The notes below the pieces were generated by a model. It saw nothing but the letters and a program-made list of their open reading frames with translations. It did no database searches and was not told the DNA's origin. A DNA stretch of 64,000 nucleotides, taken from the NCBI RefSeq assembly GCF_015057245.1, contig NZ_SVET01000003.1:1-64000 (forward strand), in the 5' to 3' direction. The position numbers and the translations under genes are program-made. Shown piece by piece: positions 1-9,500 of the stretch (within the stretch, counting starts at the first letter, position 1; each line of letters begins with the position of its first letter). Source of the stretch: Pseudobutyrivibrio ruminis. Lineage in GTDB: Bacteria > Bacillota > Clostridia > Lachnospirales > Lachnospiraceae.

Positions 1-42
1 AGCTCCGTTTTGGCCTCATTTTAAGGTTTAAAATTTTTAGTG

Positions 43-1215
43 TCAATGTTTACTAGCAGTTGCTTTTGCATTCAAAGTTTCAAATAATTCTGCTACAAGC
101 TCAAGATTCTTTCTAATAGGAAGATGCTGAGGGCAGATATTCTCGCATTTACCACACTTAATGCAATCACTAGCCTTACCAAAATTTGCATTTAAACGCT
201 CATAGTATTCACGTTGAATAGTAAATCCTTTATCCTTTGATTCCTGTTTTTCTGCGTTATACAATGAGAAATACTTTGGAATTGGAATATTCATTGGGCA
301 GCCATCTACACAATAAGCACATGCTGTACATGGAATTGCAATAGCACCGTTAATAATATCTCTTGCCATAGCAACAAGCTTTTGTTCTTCCTCTGATAAA
401 GGCTTAAAATCTGCCATATAGCCTGTGTTATCAAGAAGCATCTGTTCACTTCCCATTCCAGAAAGAACCATCTTTACATTTGGGAGTGACGCCGCAAAAC
501 GTATAGCCCACGATGGAATTGAAGCATTAGCATCGTAGTTCTTGAATAAATCTGTCACTGCATCTGGCACATTTGCTAATGTACCTCCTTTAACTGGTTC
601 CATAACAACCACTGGCTTATTGTGCTTTACACACACCTCGTAGCATTTTCTTGATTGAATAGCTTCACTTTCCCAATCAAGGTAGTTTATCTGAAGCTGA
701 ACGAATTCAACCTCTGGATGCTCTGTGAGAATTCTGTCTAAAAGCTCAGCTCTGTCATGATAAGAGAATCCCATATGCTTAACGAGGCCTGCTTCTTTCT
801 TTTTAGCCAGCCATTCAAAGCTTCCAAGCTCTGTATATTTCTTATAGTGTCCCTCGCCCACATCGTGGATAAGGTAATAATCAAAATATGAAACGCCTGT
901 CTTTTCCAACTGCTTGTTGAAAATTTCATCCATCTCTTCGGCTTTATTAAAGAAGCCAGCATGGAGTTTATCGGCAAGAGTGAATTTGTCTCTAGGATAT
1001 CTATCTACCAATGCCTCTTTTGTAGCATTTTCAGACTTAAATCCACAATACATCCAAGCAGTATCAAAATATGTAAATCCTCTTTCAATAAAGGTATCAA
1101 CCATCTTTTTAAGAGTCTCTACATCAATTGAATCTTCTTTGTTAGGATCTAATCTTGGTAAACGCATTAAACCAAAACCGAGTTTTTTAGTGTTATCCCC
1201 AAATATATTTGCCAT
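43..1215 (-). CDS. Aldo/keto reductase with C-terminal [4Fe-4S] ferredoxin domain
   Basis: 390 residues. The N-terminal three quarters is an aldo/keto reductase barrel with the usual catalytic set: Asp and Tyr in FDTAWMY, Lys in ADKLHAG and His in YLIHDVG. The C-terminus carries two ferredoxin-like cysteine clusters, CTACAYCVDGCP and CIKCGKCENICP, the architecture of clostridial iron-sulfur aldo/keto reductases. The physiological substrate is unknown; the iron-sulfur domain suggests electron exchange with ferredoxin-type partners. I chose the ATG at 1215 because GAAAGGAG lies about 8 bases upstream; an in-frame extension to 1263 has no such site. It follows a terminator at 1308-1344 and has its own possible promoter, so it is probably monocistronic. 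Confidence 0.9.
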   Translation of the reverse strand: MANIFGDNTKKLGFGLMRLPRLDPNKEDSIDVETLKKMVDTFIERGFTYFDTAWMYCGFKSENATKEALVDRYPRDKFTLADKLHAGFFNKAEEMDEIFNKQLEKTGVSYFDYYLIHDVGEGHYKKYTELGSFEWLAKKKEAGLVKHMGFSYHDRAELLDRILTEHPEVEFVQLQINYLDWESEAIQSRKCYEVCVKHNKPVVVMEPVKGGTLANVPDAVTDLFKNYDANASIPSWAIRFAASLPNVKMVLSGMGSEQMLLDNTGYMADFKPLSEEEQKLVAMARDIINGAIAIPCTACAYCVDGCPMNIPIPKYFSLYNAEKQESKDKGFTIQREYYERLNANFGKASDCIKCGKCENICPQHLPIRKNLELVAELFETLNAKATASKH

Positions 1216-1251
1216 TAGTCCTCTCCTTTCAATTGTGCAAAATCTATCTAC

Positions 1252-1282
1252 ATAATACTCCACACTCCATATAGTTAGTCAA
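1252..1282 (-). promoter_or_regulatory. Possible promoter for the aldo/keto reductase
   Basis: On the minus strand TTGACT (1282-1277) and TATTAT (1257-1252) are separated by 19 bases, a long spacer, so this is a tentative call. Confidence 0.35.
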
Positions 1283-1307
1283 TAGAAACTCAGATATTCG
1301 CTTTCAA

Positions 1308-1344
1308 TAAAAAAGGCTAGCTCCGTAATTAGAGCTAGCTTTTG
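1308..1344 (-). terminator. Intrinsic terminator after the permease gene
   Basis: On the minus strand the arms AGCTAGCTC and GAGCTAGCC close a hairpin followed by TTTTTTATTG. It ends the glutamine synthetase-like/ANTAR/pyrG/permease operon 18 bases after the permease stop codon. Confidence 0.8.
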
Positions 1345-1361
1345 AATGTCTATATTATTTC

Positions 1362-2789
1362 TTATACTGCCAAGAAGAACTTGATAAGGAAAAGTACTGA
1401 GATTACATATGTAAGAGCAGATACTTCCTTTGCCTTGCCTGTGAACACCTTGATTACTGTGTAAGAAATCATTGCAAGACCAATACCATGTCCGATTGAA
1501 CCAGAAACAGGCATAGCAATAAGCATGATAGTAACTGGTACACATACTGAAAGGTCATCAAAGTTTACCTTCTTAAGACCTGTCATCATAAGAACACCAA
1601 CATAGATGAGTGCTGCTGATGTTGCAGCTGCTGGAATAATTGCTGCGATAGGTGCAAGGAAAATGCAAAGAAGGAAAGCAATACCACATGTAAGTGCTGT
1701 AAGACCTGTACGTCCTCCTGCCTCAACACCTGAAGCTGACTCGATAAATGTTGTAACTGTTGATGTACCTGTGCAAGCACCGAAAATTGTTCCGACAGAA
1801 TCTGAAAGAAGAGCTTCCTTCATGTTTGGCATATTGCCTTCTCTATCAACCATACCTGCACGAGAAGCTGTACCTACTAATGTTCCAATTGTATCGAACA
1901 TATCAATGATACAGAATGTGATAACAAGTGTTACTGCTGTAAACCACCCCATCTGAGTTAGACCAGCAAAATTAAACTTAAAGAGTGTTGTTGTAGCCAT
2001 ATCACCAAATGCAGGAACAAATGATGCTGTTGCAAGTGATGCAAAAGGATTCTGGCCAAGTACGAAGAAATCGCCAATCCAGTAAATTACTGATGCAGCA
2101 AGCATACCAATAATAACTGAAGCCTTAACGCCCTTTGATGCAAGAACTACAATAATAAACAAACCAACAAACATTGTAATAACAGAAAGAACCATTACTG
2201 GGTAAGCATCTGTCATTGTCTGCTTAGCGTATGAAGCTGTAAGAGCTCCGAAGAAATCTTTCATTGCAAAAAACTGATTGAAGTTTGAATCTGCAATGTA
2301 AACATTTGAACCAAAACCAATGTTAAGAAGCATAAGTCCAATAGCTGGTGAAATACCGAGACGAATGCCAAGTGGAATTGCATCTACAATCTTTTCACGA
2401 ATATTGAGAAGTGAAAGGATAAAGAATACAATACCTTCGATAAGAATGATGCAAAGCATTGCCTGGAATGACTCTACATATCCCATACCAGTCATAGCAA
2501 CAAGGTTGCCGATTACAATAGCCATGAATGAGTTAAGTCCCATACCTGGAGCAAGACAGAAAGGCTTATTTGCAAGGAAAGCCATAACAAACATAGCGAC
2601 CGCTGATGAAATACATGTGGCAAGGAATACACCATTCCAAAGTGCCTGACCACCTGCACCGTAACCAGTAAGAAGGTTTGGATTCAAGGCAATGATATAA
2701 GCCATTGTCATGAATGTGGTGAGACCAGCGATGATTTCTGTCTTTACAGAAGTGTTGTTCTCTTTGAGTTTAAATCTTTTCTCTAACAT
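1362..2789 (-). CDS. NCS2-family purine/nucleobase permease (AzgA-like)
   Basis: 475 residues, strongly hydrophobic with a dozen or more membrane segments. It opens LEKRFKLKENNTSVKTEI-IAGLTTFMTMAYI, the typical start of AzgA-type NCS2 permeases (adenine/guanine/hypoxanthine:proton symport), and contains FDTIGTLVGTASRAG and the conserved TSTVTTFIESASG. AAAGGAG sits just ahead of the ATG. It is the last gene of the operon that starts with the glutamine synthetase-like gene and lies 34 bases after pyrG, so salvage uptake is paired with CTP synthesis. The exact base preference cannot be read from the sequence. Confidence 0.9.
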   Translation of the reverse strand: MLEKRFKLKENNTSVKTEIIAGLTTFMTMAYIIALNPNLLTGYGAGGQALWNGVFLATCISSAVAMFVMAFLANKPFCLAPGMGLNSFMAIVIGNLVAMTGMGYVESFQAMLCIILIEGIVFFILSLLNIREKIVDAIPLGIRLGISPAIGLMLLNIGFGSNVYIADSNFNQFFAMKDFFGALTASYAKQTMTDAYPVMVLSVITMFVGLFIIVVLASKGVKASVIIGMLAASVIYWIGDFFVLGQNPFASLATASFVPAFGDMATTTLFKFNFAGLTQMGWFTAVTLVITFCIIDMFDTIGTLVGTASRAGMVDREGNMPNMKEALLSDSVGTIFGACTGTSTVTTFIESASGVEAGGRTGLTALTCGIAFLLCIFLAPIAAIIPAAATSAALIYVGVLMMTGLKKVNFDDLSVCVPVTIMLIAMPVSGSIGHGIGLAMISYTVIKVFTGKAKEVSALTYVISVLFLIKFFLAV

Positions 2790-2823
2790 TTTTTTCTCCT
2801 TTATATAAAAAATTTATAGGGAA

Positions 2824-4416
2824 CTACTTCAAGCTTGCTTTGATAAACGCAGCAAACAATGGATGTGGCTTATTTGGGCGGCTCTTAAACTCAGGATGGA
2901 ATTGTACACCTACATGGAATTTGTTTGATGAAACTTCGATTGCTTCAACAACTTCATCATTAGGTGAAGTACCAGAGATTGTGAGACCTTTTTCTGTCAT
3001 AAGCTTACGATATTGATTATTAAACTCGAATCTATGTCTATGGCGCTCAGATATATTTTCTGAACCATATGCTTCATATAATTTTGTATTTTTTTGAACT
3101 GCACAAGGATATGCTCCAAGGCGCATTGTTCCGCCCTTTCTAAGAACAGCCATCTGTTCTTCCATAAGGTCGATTACGCAATTCTTTCCTGTGCTATTAA
3201 ACTCACGAGAATTGGCATCCTCAAGGCCGCAAACATTTCTTGCAAACTCAATTGCAGCAACCTGCATACCTAAGCAAATACCAAGATAAGGAATATCATT
3301 TTCACGTGCGAACTGGCAAGCAGCTATCTTTCCTTCTACTCCTCTATCGCCAAATCCTCCTGGTACAAGAATTCCATCTACACCACCTAAAACATCTTTT
3401 ACATTGTCTTTTGTGATTGTTTCAGAATCAACCCATTCGATTTCAACGTGAGCACTGTTTGCATATCCGCCGTGGTATAATGCTTCGCGAACTGATAAAT
3501 AAGCATCATGAAGTGCAACGTACTTACCAACAATAGCAATTTTTGTCACCTTCTTCAAGCCTTTTATATTATCTACCATTTTTTCCCATTCTTCAATGTC
3601 TGGAGAAGGATTTTCTAAACCAAGTTCACGACATACAACATCATCAAGGCCATACTTGTGCATCATAAGAGGTGCTTCATATAAGCAATCAAGGGTATCA
3701 TTCTCAATAACGCAGTCCTTCTTTACATTACAGAATAGAGAAATCTTATCCTTAATAGACTGCTCAAGTGGATGATCAACACGGCAAACAATAATATTTG
3801 GCGAAATACCAAGAGACTGTAGCTCCTTAACTGAATGCTGTGTTGGTTTTGATTTATGTTCTTCTGAGCCTGAAAGCCATGGAACCAAAGTTACATGAAT
3901 AAATAAGCAGTTTTCACGTCCTTTTTCAAGAGATACCTGGCGAATAGCCTCAAGGAAAGGCTGTGACTCTATATCGCCTGTTGTTCCACCTATTTCTGTA
4001 ATCAAAACATCACAATCAGATGTTTCAGCACCCATATAAATGAATCTCTTTATTTCTTCTGTGATATGTGGAATAACCTGAACAGTCTGGCCTAAATACT
4101 CACCTTTACGCTCACGATTAAGAACATTCCAATATACTTTTCCTGACGTAAGATTAGAATATTTGTTAAGGCTTTCATCAATAAAGCGTTCATAATGTCC
4201 AAGATCAAGATCTGTTTCTGCTCCATCATCTGTAACAAAAACCTCTCCGTGCTGATATGGGCTCATTGTGCCAGGATCAACATTCATATAAGGATCAAGT
4301 TTTTGTGATGCAACCTTATAACCTCTCATTTTTAATAAACGTCCTAATGACGCTGCTGTAATACCTTTTCCTAATCCTGATACTACACCACCTGTAACAA
4401 ATACATGCTTTGTCAT
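2824..4416 (-). CDS. pyrG: CTP synthase
   Basis: 530 residues, full length for the family. It makes CTP from UTP, ATP and glutamine. The N-terminal synthetase domain starts KHVFVTGGVVSGLGKGITAA with the nucleotide-binding loop, followed by the conserved KLDPYMNVDPGTMSPYQHGEV segment. The C-terminal class I glutamine amidotransferase domain has the nucleophile Cys in LGICLGMQ and the His/Glu pair in QFHPEFKSRP. The start codon is one base past the stop of the ANTAR gene, so the two are translationally coupled. The enzyme uses glutamine, which may explain its position behind a glutamine synthetase-like gene and an RNA-binding antiterminator. Confidence 0.98.
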   Translation of the reverse strand: MTKHVFVTGGVVSGLGKGITAASLGRLLKMRGYKVASQKLDPYMNVDPGTMSPYQHGEVFVTDDGAETDLDLGHYERFIDESLNKYSNLTSGKVYWNVLNRERKGEYLGQTVQVIPHITEEIKRFIYMGAETSDCDVLITEIGGTTGDIESQPFLEAIRQVSLEKGRENCLFIHVTLVPWLSGSEEHKSKPTQHSVKELQSLGISPNIIVCRVDHPLEQSIKDKISLFCNVKKDCVIENDTLDCLYEAPLMMHKYGLDDVVCRELGLENPSPDIEEWEKMVDNIKGLKKVTKIAIVGKYVALHDAYLSVREALYHGGYANSAHVEIEWVDSETITKDNVKDVLGGVDGILVPGGFGDRGVEGKIAACQFARENDIPYLGICLGMQVAAIEFARNVCGLEDANSREFNSTGKNCVIDLMEEQMAVLRKGGTMRLGAYPCAVQKNTKLYEAYGSENISERHRHRFEFNNQYRKLMTEKGLTISGTSPNDEVVEAIEVSSNKFHVGVQFHPEFKSRPNKPHPLFAAFIKASLK

Positions 4417-4417
4417 C

Positions 4418-4990
4418 TTAAACTCCTTCGTATTTCTTTATAATATCTTTAGCAACTTCAACACGAGATTTTCGCGTATCCATCGCTTGTTTCTCTATAG
4501 TTTTATGAGCTTCTTCCTCTGAAATATCATTGTTAACAATCAATAGAAGCTTTGCTCTAGATATGATTTTCATATCCTCTAACTTTTGCTCAAGTTTTGC
4601 GCTTTCCTTATGAGCCATACTAATACGTCTTTGCGCAACTCTTGCAAGTTTCAAAGCCTGCCAAAATAACTGCTTATTTATTGGCTTTGAAACAGTTATA
4701 ATGCCGTAATCTTCAACGTGTTCTGCAACTTCGTCAATAAATTCTGCTTTAATAAACAATATGACCTGGCAATTATTCTTTTCAGCAATATCTATTGCTA
4801 AATCTTCTCCAGAGCTATTATCTATAGGACCGTTTATAATACATATATCAAAATCGTAGTCCAAAATAGCCCTCTTTGCCCGCGGTCCATTGTCAGTTGC
4901 AACCACATCTACAATTCCATTTTCTTTAAGAAAGGATTTGTAAAACAGAGTTCCTTTTTCGTTGTTGCAGACAATCAATGCCCTTTCCAT
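4418..4990 (-). CDS. ANTAR-domain antiterminator with a degenerate receiver domain
   Basis: 190 residues. Residues 1-120 have a response-regulator receiver fold (MERALIVCNN, then FDICIINGPI, then VSKPINK). The place of the phospho-acceptor Asp in the usual DxxLLD motif is taken by Asn53, while the conserved Lys102 is kept. Residues about 130-188 form an ANTAR RNA-binding domain (RAKLLLIVNND, SEEEAHKTIEKQAMDTRK, VAKDIIKKY). ANTAR proteins act by preventing transcription termination at hairpins in leader RNAs. The gene is 14 bases behind the glutamine synthetase-like gene, whose leader contains a terminator. Regulation of its own operon is an inference. With Asn at the acceptor site it may respond to something other than phosphorylation. 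Confidence 0.9.
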   Translation of the reverse strand: MERALIVCNNEKGTLFYKSFLKENGIVDVVATDNGPRAKRAILDYDFDICIINGPIDNSSGEDLAIDIAEKNNCQVILFIKAEFIDEVAEHVEDYGIITVSKPINKQLFWQALKLARVAQRRISMAHKESAKLEQKLEDMKIISRAKLLLIVNNDISEEEAHKTIEKQAMDTRKSRVEVAKDIIKKYEGV

Positions 4991-5004
4991 AAAACCTCTC
5001 CAAA

Positions 5005-6252
5005 TTAAATATAAGATTTTATGATATCAATATATCGCTGAGTAACCTCACTGAAAGAAGACTTAGTGATAAACTCACTATTCTCAGCGCACTCGATAGC
5101 TTCCTCAATGGAAAGTGGTAGCATTTCCAAATAAGCAGATCTATCCTCTGTTAAGAATCTAGAATTTACTTCTAATGCAGGTGGAAGCTTTTCTTTATTT
5201 TTGATTCCCGCAAGACCAGCCTGCAAAATAATTGCACTTGCCAAATAAGGATTGATGCAAGAATCTGGAGAACGAAGTATAAAATGGTCTCTCTTCCCAT
5301 TAATCTCAGGAACTCTGAATAATCTTGAGTTATTTTGAGAAGACCATGTAATATACTTTGGTGCTTCTGCCATTCCAAATCTGTTATAGGAATCTCTTCT
5401 ACAGTTAAGGAATAAAGTAATATCCCTCATTCTATTAAGAATACCTGCCATAAAGCTTTCTGAGAAATCCTCATCAGATGTTTGGAGATTTACATTCCCT
5501 TTGTAATTTGCCATCTTGATATGTAAACCATTACCAGGTGCATCTTCCAATGGAAGTGGATCAAATGATGCATAAACACCATTTCTAGCTGCAATGTTTT
5601 CTACTACGTTTTTGTAGGTCACAAGATTGTCAGCTGTTGTAAGAACATCGGCGGACATGAAATCAATCTCATTTTGACCTGGCCCTCTCTCATGATGAGA
5701 TGTTTGTGGGATGATTCCCATTTCTTCCAATGTAAGACAAATTTCTCTTCGAATGTTTTCCCCCTTATCACTTGGCGCAACATCAAGATATCCACCATTA
5801 TCAAATGGTTCTTTAGTTGGATTTCCATCTTCATCTGTTTTAAATAGATAAAACTCAGATTTAAGACCCATACGAGTACTAAATCCTGCTTTCTCACATT
5901 CATTAAGGGTTTCTTTTAAGAAATTACGATAGTCATAAGTAAATGGAGTGCCGTCGGCAAGAACCACATCACAATACATACGAACAACTCGTCCTGATTG
6001 TGGACGCCAAGGCAAAATATGAAGTGTATCAGGATCTGGCTTAAGGAATAAATCCTGACTATCTCCATCATGATAGCCTAAAATTAAAAAGGAGTCGAAA
6101 TTCACGCCTTCTTCAAAGGCGTGTCTCAACTCCTGTGGCATTATTGATATGTTTTTTTGTGTACCGTATAGGTCACAAAAGGCTAGACGTATAAATTTTA
6201 CGTCGTTTTCTTCAACGAAATCGATGATATCTTCTACTGATAGATTTGACAT
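5005..6252 (-). CDS. Glutamine synthetase family protein (divergent type I)
   Basis: 415 residues. It shows the glutamine synthetase beta-grasp and catalytic barrel: LRLAFCDLYGTQKNI-like opening, ILPWRPQSGRVVRMYCDV, KSEFYLF with the metal Glu, ERGPGQNEIDF and GNGLHIKM. It is shorter than the usual 440-470 residues of type I enzymes and lacks the SYKRL-type loop (here RRDSYNRFGMAEAPKYITWS). It may therefore be a specialised gamma-glutamyl ligase or a compact GlnA. The ATG at 6252 follows GGAGGGAG; an upstream in-frame TTG at 6318 lies inside the leader hairpin and was rejected. It is first in the operon with ANTAR, pyrG and permease. Confidence 0.85.
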   Translation of the reverse strand: MSNLSVEDIIDFVEENDVKFIRLAFCDLYGTQKNISIMPQELRHAFEEGVNFDSFLILGYHDGDSQDLFLKPDPDTLHILPWRPQSGRVVRMYCDVVLADGTPFTYDYRNFLKETLNECEKAGFSTRMGLKSEFYLFKTDEDGNPTKEPFDNGGYLDVAPSDKGENIRREICLTLEEMGIIPQTSHHERGPGQNEIDFMSADVLTTADNLVTYKNVVENIAARNGVYASFDPLPLEDAPGNGLHIKMANYKGNVNLQTSDEDFSESFMAGILNRMRDITLFLNCRRDSYNRFGMAEAPKYITWSSQNNSRLFRVPEINGKRDHFILRSPDSCINPYLASAIILQAGLAGIKNKEKLPPALEVNSRFLTEDRSAYLEMLPLSIEEAIECAENSEFITKSSFSEVTQRYIDIIKSYI

Positions 6253-6266
6253 GCTCCCTCCAAAAT

Positions 6267-6315
6267 AAAAAAAGCGTTTTTTTTTTGGAAAAATCTTTCC
6301 TAAAAAAAATACGCT
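6267..6315 (-). terminator. Attenuator-type terminator in the glutamine synthetase-like leader
   Basis: On the minus strand the arm at 6315-6296 (AGCGTATTTTTTTTAGGAAA) pairs with the arm at 6291-6273 (TTTCC, ten A, CGCT) around a GATT loop and is followed at once by a T-rich run. The hairpin lies between the promoter and the ribosome binding site, so every transcript from that promoter must pass it. An ANTAR protein encoded two positions downstream is the obvious candidate antiterminator (inference). Confidence 0.75.
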
Positions 6316-6328
6316 CAATTACTCTGAA

Positions 6329-6357
6329 ATATTACAACAGCATTATCCATTTGTAAA
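6329..6357 (-). promoter_or_regulatory. Promoter of the glutamine synthetase-like operon
   Basis: Minus-strand TTTACA (6357-6352), a 17-base spacer and TATAAT-like TAATAT (6334-6329). The predicted start near 6322 gives a leader of about 70 bases made almost entirely of the terminator hairpin. Confidence 0.7.
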
Positions 6358-6434
6358 GAAAAATTTTTATAAATTTTCAATTGTATAAAATATAATTGTC
6401 TTTTAACCAAATAACATTTTTAAGATTTTGTTTA

Positions 6435-6463
6435 TTGTATATTTGCTTATCTACATTTATAAT
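6435..6463 (+). promoter_or_regulatory. Candidate promoter of the CoA-dehydratase activase-like gene
   Basis: A perfect TATAAT at 6458-6463 with a weak -35 (TTGTAT, 6435-6440) at 17 bases. The region 6316-6511 is a very AT-rich divergent promoter region; the ribosome binding site ahead of the ATG at 6512 is weak (AAGAAAG). Confidence 0.5.
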
Positions 6464-6511
6464 ACGTAATGTTGCAAAAATATTATATTAATAAGAAAGA
6501 ATTATTATTAT

Positions 6512-9500
6512 ATGGAAAACAAATTATTCAAATTAGGCATCGATATAGGCTCTACAACCGTTAAGATTGCAGTGCTTGACGATGATAACAATCTTTTATT
6601 TTCTGACTATCAGAGACACTTTGCTAACATCCAGCAAACTCTCACTGATTTATTAACTCAAGCCAAGTCTAAGCTTGGTCAGATTCAAGTTCGTCCAATG
6701 ATTACTGGCTCAGGCGGACTTACCCTTGCAAAGCACCTTGGTGTTGAATTTGTACAGGAAGTTATAGCTGTTTCTACTTCACTCACTCACTATGCTCCAC
6801 AGACAGATGTTGCTATCGAGCTCGGTGGTGAAGATGCTAAAATCATTTATTTTGAAAATGGCAATGTTGAGCAGCGTATGAACGGTATCTGTGCCGGTGG
6901 TACAGGTTCATTCATTGATCAGATGGCTTCTTTACTTCAGACTGACGCACCTGGATTAAATGAGTACGCAAAGGACTATAAAGCTATCTATCCTATCGCT
7001 GCTCGTTGCGGTGTTTTTGCAAAGACAGATATTCAGCCACTTATCAATGAAGGTGCTTCAAAGGAAGACTTATCTGCTTCTATTTTCCAGGCAGTAGTTA
7101 ATCAGACTATCTCAGGTCTTGCATGTGGTAAACCAATTCGTGGTCACGTTGCATTCCTCGGTGGTCCTCTTCACTTCTTGGATCAACTTAGAGAAGCATT
7201 TATTCGTACACTTAAATTAGATGATGAGCATGCTATCTTGCTTGATAACTCTCACCTTTTTGCAGCTATTGGTTCTGCACTTAACTCAAAGGAAGATCAG
7301 AACGTACCTATGGACGAGCTTATCGATAAGCTTTCACAGGGAATCAAGATGGACTTTGAGGTTGCCAGACTAGAGCCTTTATTCGAGGGCGAGGACGATT
7401 TCAGAGCCTTCAAGGACAGACATGCAAAGGCTCAGGTTAAGAAGGGTGATTTAGCTAACTATCACGGTAATGTTTACCTTGGTATTGATGCTGGTTCTAC
7501 TACTACAAAGCTTGCTGTTGTAGGTGATGACGGCACACTTCTATACTCATTCTACTCAAGCAATAATGGTAGCCCACTTGCTACTTCACTTAAAGCTTTA
7601 AAAGAAATTTACTCTATCATGCCTGAAGATACACATATCGTGCACTCTTGCTCAACAGGTTATGGTGAGGCTTTACTTAAGGCTGCTTTACAGCTTGATG
7701 ATGGCGAAGTAGAGACAATCGCTCACTACTATGCTGCAGCATTCTTTAATCCTGATGTAGACTGTATCCTTGATATCGGTGGTCAGGATATGAAGTGTAT
7801 CCGTATTAAGAATGGAGTTGTTGATAGCGTACAGCTTAACGAAGCATGTTCTTCTGGTTGTGGATCATTCATCGAGACTTTCGCAAAGTCCCTTGATTTC
7901 ACAGTTCAGGATTTTGCCGAGGAAGCGCTCTTCGCTCTTAACCCAATCGATCTTGGTACACGTTGTACCGTATTTATGAATTCAAAGGTTAAGCAGGCAC
8001 AGAAGGAAGGTGCTTCAGTTGCAGATATTTCATCTGGTCTTGCTTACTCAGTTATAAAGAACGCACTCTTCAAGGTTATCAAGCTTTCTGATGCTTCAGA
8101 GCTCGGCAAGAACATCGTTGTTCAGGGTGGTACATTCTACAATGATGCTGTTCTTCGTTCCCTTGAAAAGGTTGCAGGTGTAAATGTAGTTCGTCCTGAT
8201 ATTGCAGGTATCATGGGCGCCTTTGGTTGTGCTCTTATTGCAAAGGAACGTTACGAAGAAAATCCTACTACAACTACACTTGGCATTGATGAGATTAACA
8301 GCCTTACATTTGATACAAAGCTCACTCGTTGTCAGGGCTGTGTGAACCACTGCTTACTTACAATCAATAGATTCTCAGGCGGACGTTCATTCATCACAGG
8401 TAACAGATGTGAAAAGGGTGCAGGCGGTGTTAAGAACAAAGAAAACATCCCTAACCTTTACGAGTATAAATACAACAGACTTTTTGATTATGAGCCTCTT
8501 TCAGAGGAAGAAGCTACTCGTGGTACAGTTGGTATTCCACGTGTCCTTAACCTTTATGAGAATTACCCATTCTGGGCTACATTCTTTAAGGCTCTTAAAT
8601 TTAGAGTAGTTCTCTCTCCTCGTTCAAACCGTAAGGTTTACGAAATGGGTATCGAGTCAATCCCATCTGAGTCAGAGTGCTACCCAGCCAAGATAGCACA
8701 CGGTCATGTTCAATGGCTTATCAACGAAGGCAATGTGGACTTCATTTACTATCCATGTATTCCATACGAAAGAAATGAGTTCCCTGATTCTAACAACCAC
8801 TACAACTGCCCTATCGTTACATCTTACGCTGAAAATATTAAGAACAATGTGGATGAAATTACAACTGGTAAGGTTCGTTTCCTTAATCCATTTATGGCAT
8901 TCTCTTCTGAGGAGATTCTTACAACTCAGCTTGAAAAGGTATTTAAGGAAGAGTTTGATATTGACGCTTCTGAGGTTAAGGCAGCAGCACATGCAGCATG
9001 GCTTGAGCAGGAGCATTTCAGAAATGATATGTACGCTAAGGGCCAGGAAGTTCTTAAGTATCTAGAAGAAACAGGAAAGCATGGTATCGTTCTTGCAGGA
9101 AGACCTTACCACGTAGACCCTGAGATTAACCACGGTATTCCAGAGCTTATTAACAGCTACGGCATTGCAGTACTTACTGAGGATTCTATTTCAAACCTTG
9201 GTGAGGTTGAGCGTCCTCTTATCGTTATGGACCAGTGGATGTTCCACTCTCGTATGTACTCAGCTGCAAACTATGTTAAGAAGCATGACAACTTAGATTT
9301 AATTCAGCTTAACTCATTCGGTTGCGGTCTTGATGCCGTTACAACTGATCAGGTTGCTGATATCCTTACAAACTCTGGTAAGATTTACACTTGCCTTAAG
9401 ATTGATGAGGTTAACAACCTTGGTGCTGCTCGTATCAGAGTACGTTCTCTACTTGCTGCACTTCGCGTTAAGAAGAAGAAAAAGCAGGAGCGCACTATTG

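Noticed and set aside
1..42. Gene fragment at the left edge
   Set aside because: The 42 bases show only what may be the end of a terminator (AGCTCCG then TTTT); no coding frame can be supported.
6253..6318. In-frame N-terminal extension of the glutamine synthetase-like protein from a TTG
   Set aside because: It would translate the leader hairpin; GGAGGGAG in front of the ATG at 6252 gives a much better start.
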